A DNA stretch of 64,000 bases, taken from the NCBI GenBank assembly GCA_002049455.2, contig KV918773.1, positions 372,001 through 436,000 on the forward strand, in the 5' to 3' direction. Made by a program: the position numbers and the translations under genes. Shown here one piece after another: positions 1 to 8,418 of this stretch (position 1 is the stretch's first letter; each line of letters begins with the position of its first letter). The notes under the pieces are model-generated. The model was given only the letters and a program-made list of their open reading frames with translations. It was not told the DNA's origin and did no database searches. The DNA comes from Porphyra umbilicalis. Lineage: Eukaryota; Rhodophyta; Bangiophyceae; Bangiales; Bangiaceae.

Positions 1-1590
1 TTCGGCTTGGCGCTGGTCAAGGATGACAGCGAGGGGGGCGGCGGTCGTTGACGGTGCTGTCGCGTCGCCGTCCGAGGCAGCAGCGGCCCCCGCCTCCATC
101 GTCGACCCGGGGGACTTCGGCTGCCCAATGCCCGCCGACTCACAGTCATGGCAAGCAGCGGCAGCAATCGGCACCTTGCGATGCACGGGAGCCCGACCCG
201 ATGCAGCCAACTGCTGCATGACCGTGCAGAAGGCCGAGTCCCACGTAGCGACGAGCAGGAGAGAGGCAATTGTCACGGCCAGCGCAATTGTCACGGACAG
301 CGGCACCTTCACGTTTGGCGCCATGCGCTGAACCTCGGTGAAGCTGTCCAACGCCCCCTTCTTGAAGTTGCGGTCCACCGCAACCTCCAAACGGCTGATG
401 GTCGGGTTGATGGCGGTCGTGTCCTCCTTGACTTTCCACCGGGAAGTGAGCATCTGGCGCCCTGGGTGGGTCTGACGCGACGCCGATCCCTCCGGCGGAA
501 TCATTGCCACATTCTTGACAGGGGCACTCCAAGCCGGCCAGCACATGGTCAACAGGTTCCTGACCGCGGGCCACTCCGTGTCGACTCCCGCGGCCGAGAT
601 CACCCCAGCGGCCGCCTCGGCCGTCTGACCGCTATGCAGGCGCCCCCAGCACAAGAGCCCGTCGACAAGCAATTGGCGTAGGACGCCCTTGGCGTCCCTC
701 CGACCAAGGAAGGCCTCAAGCACGGCGGTCGTGCACTCAACCGCCTGCGGGGAAGGAATAATCAGCGGCTGCTCCTTGAAGTGGGTGGTGGTGGGCATGC
801 CGGGGGTGACCATCAGGAACTCGGTCATCGCGCCAGGGTCGGCGGCAGGACTACCCGCGAGACGCCGCGCGACAACCGCGCCGCCCATCTCGGGCAGGTC
901 TTGGCCACTCTGATCGGCGGGAGCCCCCTTGGCTGCGGCGTGAGCTGGTGGATCCGATCGCACCTCCAATCCACCATTGGGCACCGTGAAACCGCCGCAA
1001 TCATCGCCGCTCTTGTCCTTGAGGGTGAGCGCGACGCCAGCACCGGTTGGATAAGACCTCACTGCAACTTGGTCGCTGCTCGGTCCGAGCACAGAGGCAG
1101 GCCCTTCATTTCGGACGACCCGCCCCCCGTCAGGCACCTCGTCTGCACCCGGCGACAACCGAGCCAACTTCGTCGGATCTTGACGGCGCACACCGTCCAG
1201 ACGGAGCTGCTCCAGCCGCAGGGCGTTCGCCTCTGGGAGCGCATCGAGCTCCTTATGCCGGTAAGCAAAGGAGAGGCCGATGTTGATGATACGGCTCTCG
1301 TGGTCGTCCTGGTCAGCGAAAAAGCCGAGCCGATCATGAATACGAATCCAGCGGTGGTGAGGAGGGTCCATCGGGTTCTCCCCTCGGCACATGCGGCTGA
1401 CCGCGGCGTGCAACACGGCCCCGGTGGGCGCCAGGTGCTCGTCCAGCTTGGCGCCCAACTCGTAGAACTCCTCAAGCAGCCGCGCCAAGTACGACGTCTT
1501 CTGCAGGTCCGTGATGCCTAGCTCCCGAAAGAACTGCGTGTACTCGCCGTTGACGTCATTGGGTAGGGCGACGGCAGCAAACCCGGCCAT
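1..1590 (-). CDS. Uncharacterised protein, N-terminal 530 residues (runs off window)
   Basis: Reading the minus strand from the ATG at 1590-1588, the frame stays open for 530 codons to the window edge, so the 3' end is missing. The protein starts MAGFAAVALPNDVNGEYTQF. Residues 1-150 look globular and charged with several Trp/Tyr/Phe. Residues 150-250 are Gly/Ala/Pro-rich and probably disordered, and 260-370 look globular again. Near residues 435-460 lies a hydrophobic stretch (VTIALAVTIASLLLVATW) that could be a membrane segment, followed by an Ala/Ser/Thr-rich tail. Codons favour G/C in third position and amino-acid use is balanced, unlike the Pro/Arg/Ala-rich shadow frames. I do not recognise the family. 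It could be a host gene or an extra gene of an unrecognised element. Just upstream is a good splice acceptor, so the true N-terminus may lie in an earlier exon. Confidence 0.7.
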   Translation of the reverse strand, partial: MAGFAAVALPNDVNGEYTQFFRELGITDLQKTSYLARLLEEFYELGAKLDEHLAPTGAVLHAAVSRMCRGENPMDPPHHRWIRIHDRLGFFADQDDHESRIINIGLSFAYRHKELDALPEANALRLEQLRLDGVRRQDPTKLARLSPGADEVPDGGRVVRNEGPASVLGPSSDQVAVRSYPTGAGVALTLKDKSGDDCGGFTVPNGGLEVRSDPPAHAAAKGAPADQSGQDLPEMGGAVVARRLAGSPAADPGAMTEFLMVTPGMPTTTHFKEQPLIIPSPQAVECTTAVLEAFLGRRDAKGVLRQLLVDGLLCWGRLHSGQTAEAAAGVISAAGVDTEWPAVRNLLTMCWPAWSAPVKNVAMIPPEGSASRQTHPGRQMLTSRWKVKEDTTAINPTISRLEVAVDRNFKKGALDSFTEVQRMAPNVKVPLSVTIALAVTIASLLLVATWDSAFCTVMQQLAASGRAPVHRKVPIAAAACHDCESAGIGQPKSPGSTMEAGAAAASDGDATAPSTTAAPLAVILDQRQAE

Positions 1591-1593
1591 GAC

Positions 1594-1806
1594 CTGCTTC
1601 AAGTGGACAGAAAGACAGGCACCAGGAGAGATATGAAGACAACAACAAATAAATGGACCAGAATGAGCATGCATGGGGTCAGCAAGCGGCACCACATATG
1701 ACAGCACATTGACAGAGTAACGAGCGCCACCCCCGCCCAAGGTCACACGAGGCAGGAAGGCGTAAAAAAACAGGTGCAGATAAGAGGGAGATAACGTACG
1801 GCTCAC
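1594..1806 (-). other. Candidate intron upstream of the uncharacterised gene
   Basis: On the minus strand a pyrimidine-rich tract (TCTTTCTGTCCACTTGAAGCAG) ends just before GTC ATG of the downstream gene and resembles a 3' splice site. A GTGAGC donor lies at 1806-1801. Splicing would remove 213 bases. The exon before the donor is open in the joining frame for at least 35 codons. This rests on consensus signals only; no transcript is available. Confidence 0.35.
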
Positions 1807-1889
1807 AGCGGCTCTCTGTAGTTCAGCACAGTCAACGAGGGCTTGTGGTGACGGCGCGCGATGGCGCGTAAGGGGGGGGGGTCGGCACG

Positions 1890-2140
1890 CACAGCAGCTT
1901 GCCTCCAGGCCGGCACAGGTCGGCGCCACTCCCCCACACGCTCCCACGGTCGATGACACATCCACACTCGCTACCTGGGTCAGCGACGCCTCCCCAATCG
2001 CTCCCCGGTCGGCGGCACCTCACCACCCGCTCCCGTGTTCGGTGGCAGGTCCCCACACGCTGCCCCGCCCGGCGGAAAATCACCGCACACTCCCCAACAG
2101 GCACCACAGCCGGCACCACTTCCGGCGGTACGTCGGCACA
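1890..2140. repeat. Degenerate minisatellite, unit about 28-32 bp
   Basis: Successive stretches repeat a pattern of the type CGGTCGGCGGCACC followed by a CCCACACGCTCCC-like block. Roughly seven imperfect copies can be followed by eye. Open frames across it on both strands are by-products of the repeat and are not called as genes. Confidence 0.5.
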
Positions 2141-2784
2141 TGCCGTGGCACGGGCCCACGTGCTCGACGACGGGCAGTACAGTGTGCGATGGTGGTCATC
2201 GTGGGGACGATGGCTGCAGGACGGTTGGGTTCGCGGCCGTTCGTCGTGGTGGCGCATTGCGGCGGCGAAGCGGCCCACCTCGACGACGGTCTGCCCCACC
2301 GAGACAGTGGTCCGGTCAGCGCGCGGTGATCCGCCATCCAGATCGGAAGATCGGCGCCCCTGAATATTTTGAGGTCCGAATCCACGTGAGATGGTGATTG
2401 AAGGCCTAGAAATCGGTGCAATCATACACACGATTGTGGGAATCGGCCATCGTATCCGTCCCCCCCCAGTTCGTGACAACTGTACCAGTTCGTGACAAAT
2501 CGGGATTGTGTGGAAAATACACAGTGTTCTCCCATCAGATCGCAGTCGGATCGACACCGGGAAGCCCTCGAACGTTTGTAGAAACATTTTAAAAAATCCA
2601 TAAAAGCTGAACGGAAACATTGTCGCCCACCGTTGTACGCACCAACTCAAGGGCTCGCGAACGGTATGACGCCCGCTCAGAAAGCGGCGCGAAGCACCAC
2701 GGGGCGTCGTCTTGAGACAAAAAAGGCGCGCTCCTGGCAATCAAATTAGTTGGTAAATACACGTTCTGGCGACCCGTCTGGGCA

Positions 2785-3900
2785 GTGTTGTCCTTCTTCG
2801 TCCGCCCCGACACAGGTGACGGTCTCTCTTCGACCTCCCCCATCAGGTTTGTTCACCCTCAGAGCTGCGTGCTCCGCTCCCACCTCGCTGGCACTCCCCA
2901 CGACGAAGGCCGCTCAGTCTGTGCCCCCCCCCTCCCCCTCGCGTGTTCCAAGATGGCACCCGGCGGGCGCCCGGCCCTGGAAGAGGATGCCGATGCCCTC
3001 CACGAGAGCAGGCTCGCCGGCTTACGTCTCGTGCGCAGAGGCGCGTTGACGACCGCGGCTTTTGCGCAGCGCTTTCGGCTGTCGTACTCTAAGGCCCGCC
3101 GGTTTATCCTTCGTGACGGGGCTCTGCGCAAGCCCGGGCCCGGCCCCTTCTTCACGCCGGACGAGGAGGGCCTGCTGGTCAAGTATTTGGTCATCAACGC
3201 GAGCATCGGCCGCGGGCTGTCACAAGAGGCCCTGTCACGAGTTTGCGCTCTCTACCTGTCGGAGCTGTCTGCCGAGCGTCAGGCGGCGGCACGTGCCCGC
3301 TTCAACGGCTCGCTTTCGCCTGGGCGCAGCTGGGTGATGTGCTTTTTGGGGCGACACCCGCAGCTGAGGCGCTATCGCGTGGGCACCATGGAGCACGGTC
3401 GGGCGCTCAATTCAAGACCTGACGTGGTGGCCGGCTGGTACGCCCTGCTCTCTTTGATGTACCGTGATTACAGCATCACCTCTCCCCGACAGGTCTGGAA
3501 CATGGATGAGACGCACATCCACGCTCGGACGTCCGCGATTGCGGGTCGAAGCGAAATTATTGGGGACGTCGTCCTGACCAAGCCGGAGAACATCCTGCCG
3601 CCCTTTGCGTCTGGGGAGGGCGCGTGCACGGCGGCGTTTTGCGTGTCAGCGGCCGGTCTCGTGGCGCCGCATTTTGTGGTGGTCGATGGTCAAGTTCCTG
3701 GGCACGCCTTTGTGTCTGTCACCCAACCGGACGGCTCCACGCGCGACGAGGCGCTCGCAGCGCACCTGAACGACGGGGCCATTGTGTGGCGTCGCTCACC
3801 CCCTGGCTTCACCAAGGCAGTGTTTGATGTATGGGCGGAGCAGTTTGCCAATTTTTTGCGCGCTCGTACTACCCGGAGGAGGCCAAATTGTTTTTCTTAG
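2785..3900 (+). CDS. pogo-type transposase, N-terminal part (HTH and first catalytic Asp)
   Basis: About 371 codons. Residues 80-190 fit a CENP-B/psq-like DNA-binding region (a first helix-turn-helix, then FTPDEEGLLVKYLV and a GRSWVMCFLGRHPQL block that matches the W..F..RHP.L signature). The catalytic domain starts around WNMDETHIHAR, which supplies the first Asp. It continues through a conserved core (AAFCVSAAGLVAPHFVVVDG) to FDVWAEQFANFL. The frame then runs into an unrelated tail and stops at 3900, while homologous sequence carries on in the -1 frame. The switch lies at AAT TTT TTG (about 3850-3858). The start could be the ATG at 2785, or the one at 2953 (MAPGGRPALEEDAD), which fits the usual family length better. 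Confidence 0.85.
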   Translation: MLSFFVRPDTGDGLSSTSPIRFVHPQSCVLRSHLAGTPHDEGRSVCAPPLPLACSKMAPGGRPALEEDADALHESRLAGLRLVRRGALTTAAFAQRFRLSYSKARRFILRDGALRKPGPGPFFTPDEEGLLVKYLVINASIGRGLSQEALSRVCALYLSELSAERQAAARARFNGSLSPGRSWVMCFLGRHPQLRRYRVGTMEHGRALNSRPDVVAGWYALLSLMYRDYSITSPRQVWNMDETHIHARTSAIAGRSEIIGDVVLTKPENILPPFASGEGACTAAFCVSAAGLVAPHFVVVDGQVPGHAFVSVTQPDGSTRDEALAAHLNDGAIVWRRSPPGFTKAVFDVWAEQFANFLRARTTRRRPNCFS

Positions 3901-5006
3901 ATGGTGCGAAGGTCCATCTTTCCCCCACGGGTCTGCTCCTTCTGCTACTTGCAAACGTGCACGTCATCGCCGAGCCGTCAAAAATGTCGCACATCCTGCA
4001 GGCGCTGGACAATTCGAGCGCTTTCGGGCGCTATCAACCTAAGGTCCGGCCACGAGTGCGCGAGATTGCGCTCGAGTGTCGCGACGCCGGCACCCAGTTC
4101 AACACGCCGGAGTTGATGCGCTGCATTGCGCGCACGGCGTCAGACGCGCTGACGAAAGACGCGTTGCGGACGGCGTTTCGGCGTGTCGGCATGTGGCCAT
4201 TGGACCCCACGGTTGTGATCGTGGAGGAACTAAGCAAGGGGGCCGACGCGCCGGTCACGAGTGTCAATCTCGAGTTGTTGACCCGGCGTCTCATCCCGAT
4301 TGTGCGCAAGGATTCCGTGCGCCCGAGGGTGGTGAACGGGACACTTTCCACCGCCGGACGTGGGACATTGCTGACTGCGCCTGAGGTGATTGCCGCTCTG
4401 GCTGAAGGGGCGGCTGCCAAAGAGGCGGCCAAAGTTGCTAAGGACGCTTCCAAGCGCGCCCGCGAGAAGAAGGCGGAGGAGAAAAATATTTTGGCGGCGG
4501 CGGCGGCACGAGCCAAGCGCTTCAAGCTGCAGCAGAAGGAGGACGAGGCTCTGCAAGAGCTGTGGACGGAGATTGCCCAAGATTCGGCGCATGAGGGCGC
4601 GTGCCGCTTGCGTGCGATGGGGATGGTCTCCCCGTCTGCTGCCAAACTACGTCGGCGGGCATTGGCATCTCGTGTGCGTCTTGCAACGCCGCCGCCTATG
4701 CTCGTGTGGCGCTTTGTTTCCGCCCAGTGTGCGCAAGCGGCCGAGCGACTATCGCGTTGCAATTGTGTGGGGTGCGGGGTGGACAGCGCGGGTGGCGTGG
4801 TGGGACGGCCGGAAAGCCATTGGGGGGGGAGGCATAGCGGGACGGCGGGCAAATCATCGGGGTGGGAGCGTGGCGGGACGATGGGCAAATCATCAGGAGG
4901 GGAGTGTGGCGGGACGGCGGGCAAACCGTTGGGAAAGGCGTGTGGAGGGACGGCGGGACAGCCATTGAAGGAACGGAGCTCGTTGGGACTGCGGGCACGT
5001 CGCTGA
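3831..5006 (+). CDS. pogo-type transposase, C-terminal part (rest of DDD domain)
   Basis: The true homology begins near 3860 with SYYPEEAKLFFLDGAKVHLSP, giving the second catalytic Asp. It continues through HILQALDNSSAFGRYQPK, which holds the third Asp in the position of the LQPLD motif of pogo elements, and RTAFRRVGMWPLDPTVV. All three catalytic residues are therefore present across the two frames. Residues 200-260 form a charged Ala/Lys/Glu coiled-coil-like region (KEAAKVAKDASKRAREKKAEEK). The last 60 residues are encoded by the tandem repeat at 4795-5260 and are probably dispensable. The first dozen residues of this frame before the switch point are not expected to be translated in the fusion. 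Confidence 0.85.
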   Translation: MGGAVCQFFARSYYPEEAKLFFLDGAKVHLSPTGLLLLLLANVHVIAEPSKMSHILQALDNSSAFGRYQPKVRPRVREIALECRDAGTQFNTPELMRCIARTASDALTKDALRTAFRRVGMWPLDPTVVIVEELSKGADAPVTSVNLELLTRRLIPIVRKDSVRPRVVNGTLSTAGRGTLLTAPEVIAALAEGAAAKEAAKVAKDASKRAREKKAEEKNILAAAAARAKRFKLQQKEDEALQELWTEIAQDSAHEGACRLRAMGMVSPSAAKLRRRALASRVRLATPPPMLVWRFVSAQCAQAAERLSRCNCVGCGVDSAGGVVGRPESHWGGRHSGTAGKSSGWERGGTMGKSSGGECGGTAGKPLGKACGGTAGQPLKERSSLGLRARR

Positions 5007-5260
5007 TTGATAAGCGTGGAGGGACGAAGGGCAGGTCATTGGGGCGGGGGGGCGTGGCGGGACGGCGGGCAAATCATCAGGAGGGGAGCGTGGCGGGATG
5101 GCGGGCAAATCATCGGAAGGGGAGCGTGGCGCGGCGGCGGGCCTGTTTTTGAAGGGAGCAGCCGCGTTGGGAGTGCGGGCTTGTCGTGGGGCGGGAAGCG
5201 AGTTGGGACTGCTGGGTAGGCACTTGGGGCGAGGCGTGGAGGGACGGCTGGAAAATCTAT
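4795..5260. repeat. Degenerate tandem repeat in the pogo 3' region
   Basis: A GTGGCGGGACGGCGGGCAAA-like unit followed by TCATYRGGDGGGGAG recurs with spacing of roughly 40-48 bp, about eight to nine times with drift. It overlaps the end of the transposase frame and then runs into non-coding DNA before the right end. Confidence 0.6.
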
Positions 5261-6845
5261 TGAGGGTCTCCCTTGAACTTGTCGTGATAGGGGGGATATG
5301 CTACGAAGAGAGACAGTGTATCCGAGTCGCGGGGCGGGTCTGGAAAACAAAAAAACCGCCGGGGCGGGCCAGGTTGAAAGAGTACACGTCTGGGTCGTGT
5401 GAAGCGCCCGGGTCCTGCACCTTTGATGCGCTCGAGACTGTCCTGTTCGATTGGAAAATCACTGTTTGTTCGTTTTGAGTCAAATACTGATAAGTTTTTC
5501 TCGCCGCAATGTGCGAATCCAAGCCATTCTCACACGATCAGTCATTGTGTCACGAACTGGTACAGGCATTTTCTGAGGCCCTTTCTTTAAGAGGTGATCG
5601 GTAGCACTGTTTGAAAAACGGAAAAGACCGCTCACCTCGTGAGACTCTCCCGAGTCCAGCCATATTTTTTTTCTTTAAAAGAGATGAGCTGAAGTCCTCA
5701 TCTGGGCATGTTTGTCACGAACTGGGGGGGGACGGATATCCGGCCGCGCCCGACTCGCCCGCGCGCACGCGCGCAGCGCGCGCAGCGCGCGCCCGCCCCC
5801 CCCCCCCCTCCCGCGGTTTCACATGGCAGGTTCCCACGAATGTCATGTGAAAACGTTAGCGAGCATTTCCTACCTCGGACCACGGCCTGCGGGGCGCGAA
5901 GGAAGCCGTCGATGGCGGAAGCCGTCGGTTTTGAGAACAAAGCCCCCCTGAAGTTGCAGGCCGGAAGGGGTGGCCAGGTCTCTGCATGCGGGACACCTGA
6001 TCAGCAATCTACTCCGGCAGTCGGTCCGTGAAGACGGTGGAGCCAGCAGCGGCGACGAATTCCCTGGCCTTTAGGACAGGGTGCTCTCAAAGTGTAGTGA
6101 TGCACACATATACTTAGATCAAGGGACTTGCTCTCCGTATCAGAGGTGGCAGTCTGCATTCGTGTCCTCAGGGATCTGAGGGTGTGTCAGTGTTGGAAGG
6201 GTCGCGATGACGCTAAAAACGAATGGAGTTACGTGGCTGAGAAGGTCTGTCCTGCCACAGGGGTCACTGGACCCGGACGGCGCCTGCCCCCGTGCCCCCT
6301 CTACCGCCCCGAGTTGCGCGCGGTGACCGTGCGCAGCGACTTCCGGGGCTTGACGCGCCCACTATTACCAGCGAGTGATCGTGCCTGCGCGCCGTCTTCT
6401 GTTACGGCGGCGCGTCGGCGTTTGCTGACGCCATCTACCGGCGCGGTTAGAGGCGCCCCGTCGCGCGGCGGTCGATTCCACCCGCCCACCGGTGCGCTGT
6501 GTCGGCCGCCCCGCCCGCCACGCGCAGATGCGCTGCGCGGCGGGGTGACGGTCCTGCCCGTGGGCGTTGCGCGACGCCGGCGGGCCGCCCCCTCTGCGGT
6601 GGCGGTGGCGGCACCCCTTTCCCCGGCCCACGCCCCCCCCGCCACGGCAACGTGGCTGTACGTGCCCCCGGGCGTGCTCGCAGCCATGGAGCCAGCCGGC
6701 GTGCCCGGTGTCGACGCGTCGCCGAGCGCGCCACCGCCCCGAAGGCCAGGGTGTTGCACGCACGTGCCTGGAATAGAAAATGTGAACCGGTCTATTTACG
6801 GGCCGTCACAGCCTCGTCGCACCCTAGTTTGGGAGCGGATGCCAG

Positions 6846-6920
6846 CCACCAGTGCTCCAACCGCCCAAACGGCCAAACAGTGCCACGTTTGGCCCTTTGG
6901 ACGGTTGGAGCCATTGGTGG
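6846..6920. repeat. 75-bp imperfect palindrome (hairpin)
   Basis: CCACCA..TGCTCCAACCG..CCAAA..GCCAAAC on the left pairs with GTTTGGCC..TTTGG..CGGTTGGAGC..TGGTGG on the right. The arms are about 33 bp with a few mismatches and a short centre (AGTGCCAC). It could be a MITE remnant or an RNA hairpin. Confidence 0.7.
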
Positions 6921-6967
6921 AGACGCTCTCACATAGGGGCGCTACTGCGAATCCTAACTATTGCGCT

Positions 6968-7125
6968 CTTCCCAATTTTGGCCGATGAGGTCGAAGTCGA
7001 GACAGGGTCTCGGTCAACTGCCCATTGGTCGACCCACTTTATCCGGCTGAGTGGATGGCTGAGAAACTATTTCACACAGTTGATCACCCCTCTTGACATT
7101 GACAGCATCGGCCAAAATTGGGAAG
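6968..7125. repeat. 20-bp perfect inverted repeat with 118-bp spacer
   Basis: CTTCCCAATTTTGGCCGATG at 6968-6987 is exactly inverted at 7106-7125. The arms are AT-richer than the surroundings. Size and spacing suggest a small foldback or MITE-like element; no clear flanking duplication was found. Confidence 0.7.
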
Positions 7126-7752
7126 ACAGCCATACAATTGTCTTGTTTCTTGGTGACTTGCATTGCTGTTTGACACAGCAATGCACGGGAACATCGTCAC
7201 TTATCTGAGAAACACGTGGCATTTGCTTGGCCCCATCCACGCAACTCCAGCGACCACCCGCTCACGACGCGTTTTGCCGGGTCCTCCGCGTCTGCGAAGG
7301 GCTTGGCCTGTCCGGCGCCTGGTGGGAGCCGGTCGTGAAAGTGAGTGTGTGTGGCCGCGGACACGAGCAGTCGGTTGGGCCTGCGACACGCGCGCGCGCG
7401 ACTGCACCCGCGTCACGTGTGGCGGCGACAGCGAGGTGTCCGTCGTGTGTCTGTTTCGTCGGTGTGCCTGCCTGCGAGCGTGGCTGCTCATTTAGTCGAC
7501 CGTGCCACGGTGGTCGTTGCGGCGAGACAGCTGCCCTTCTATTGGAGTGGAACGGAGCGTCCTCTGGTTGCGTCGCTCCTCAAAGTGTCGTTGTGCGTAC
7601 GCCTGTGAGGTTTTGGTTATCTCGGGTCGTTCGCGGCCGTGGTGCTTGTCTCGATTGTGGCGAAAGCCCCTGTGGTACCGGCTTATTGCTAGTCAGATTG
7701 GTGCTACCTCTCCGAGATACCCGCGCTCGCCCTCCACACTTCCTCACCTTTC

Positions 7753-8418
7753 ATGGGGCTGTTCAAGAAGCGTCATGTGGAGCCGCCACCACCCCCCCCT
7801 CCCCCCCCACCGACGGCTGCGGAGCAAATCCGGGCCAATAAGCGCCAGCTCCAGCGCGCGGGGCGGGAGATGGAGCGGGAGCGGATGAAGTTGGAGCGGA
7901 CCGAGGTGACAACCAAGAACAAGATCAAGGCCGCCGCGCGCGCCGGTCAAATGGAGGCCGCCCGCATGCTCGCCAAGGACCTGGTACGGACGCGCAACAA
8001 CGTAACGCGCCTCTACAAGATGCAGACCGAAATGCAGTCCCTCTCGGCCCAAATGACGGAGATGCAAACGGCGGGGACGATGGCCAACGCGATGGGCGAC
8101 GCCGTCAAGATCATGGTCACCGTCAGTAAGACGATGAACATGCCGACGATGCGCGCGACGCTCATGGAGTACCAGCGGGAGGCCGCCAAGATGGGCATGA
8201 CGCAAGAGATGATGCAGGACACGCTCGACGACACGCTCGGGTCGGCCGACGAGGTCGACCAGACGGAGGAGTTGGTCGACTCGGTGATGGACGAGTTGGG
8301 CTTAGAGACGTCCTCCCGCCTGGGGGCGGTACCGTCCAACAAGGTGGGGGCGTCGTCGCAAATGGCCGACGAGGTGGATCCATCTTTGAATGCGCGGCTG
8401 GAGCACCTCCGCAGGTGA
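7753..8418 (+). CDS. VPS2: ESCRT-III subunit VPS2/CHMP2
   Basis: A 221-residue single-exon protein. ESCRT-III subunits polymerise on membranes to drive scission in endosome sorting, cytokinesis and membrane repair, and VPS2 recruits the AAA-ATPase VPS4. Visible support: a short basic N-terminus (MGLFKKR); a charged helical core with ARAGQMEAARMLAKDLVRTR, close to the KQGQMDAVRIMAKDLVRTR block of CHMP2A; MEYQREAAKMGMTQEMMQDTL; an acidic linker; and a C-terminal LNARLEHLRR, the MIM1 helix that binds the VPS4 MIT domain. Length matches the family (about 220). The oddity is a run of ten prolines at residues 11-20, between the membrane-binding N-terminus and helix 1, encoded by a C-rich tract that may be length-variable. 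The start is the first ATG and gives the conserved N-terminus. This is the one unambiguous host gene here. Confidence 0.95.
   Translation: MGLFKKRHVEPPPPPPPPPPTAAEQIRANKRQLQRAGREMERERMKLERTEVTTKNKIKAAARAGQMEAARMLAKDLVRTRNNVTRLYKMQTEMQSLSAQMTEMQTAGTMANAMGDAVKIMVTVSKTMNMPTMRATLMEYQREAAKMGMTQEMMQDTLDDTLGSADEVDQTEELVDSVMDELGLETSSRLGAVPSNKVGASSQMADEVDPSLNARLEHLRR

Larger units (their letters stand above)
2455..5736 (+). mobile_element. pogo-type (Tc1/mariner superfamily) DNA transposon
   Basis: The element is bounded by a perfect 25-bp inverted repeat (2455-2479 and 5712-5736) that begins TCCGTCCCCCCCCAGTTCGT, with TA dinucleotides on both outer sides (2453-2454, 5737-5738). TA duplication is the hallmark of Tc1/mariner elements. 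The inner part of the repeat (CCAGTTCGTGACA) recurs inside each end: at about 2486-2498 in the same orientation as the left end, and inverted at about 5548-5566. These are likely extra transposase-binding sites. Between the ends lies one transposase, in two overlapping frames, with the order HTH then DDD catalytic domain typical of pogo/Fot1/Tigger. Perfect ends and little decay suggest a fairly recent insertion. Confidence 0.9.
5737..7752. other. Intergenic region upstream of VPS2
   Basis: No convincing gene. It starts with a simple GC tract (GCGCGCAGC-type and a C-run, 5755-5815). Pro/Arg/Ala-rich open frames between 6.1 and 6.95 kb are open on both strands at once, as expected from composition. 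It also contains a 75-bp imperfect palindrome (6846-6920) and a separate 20-bp inverted repeat (6968-7125), listed separately. The VPS2 promoter and 5' UTR must lie in the right part, but I see no clear TATA-like element. Confidence 0.5.

Noticed and set aside
1832-2740. 302-codon minus-strand open frame across the left end of the pogo element
   Set aside because: It crosses the transposon boundary and a minisatellite, and its composition (Arg/Pro/Ser) matches shadow frames.
6128-6988. 286-codon plus-strand open frame upstream of VPS2
   Set aside because: Pro/Arg/Ala-rich, equally open on the opposite strand, and it runs through a palindrome. Explained by GC content.
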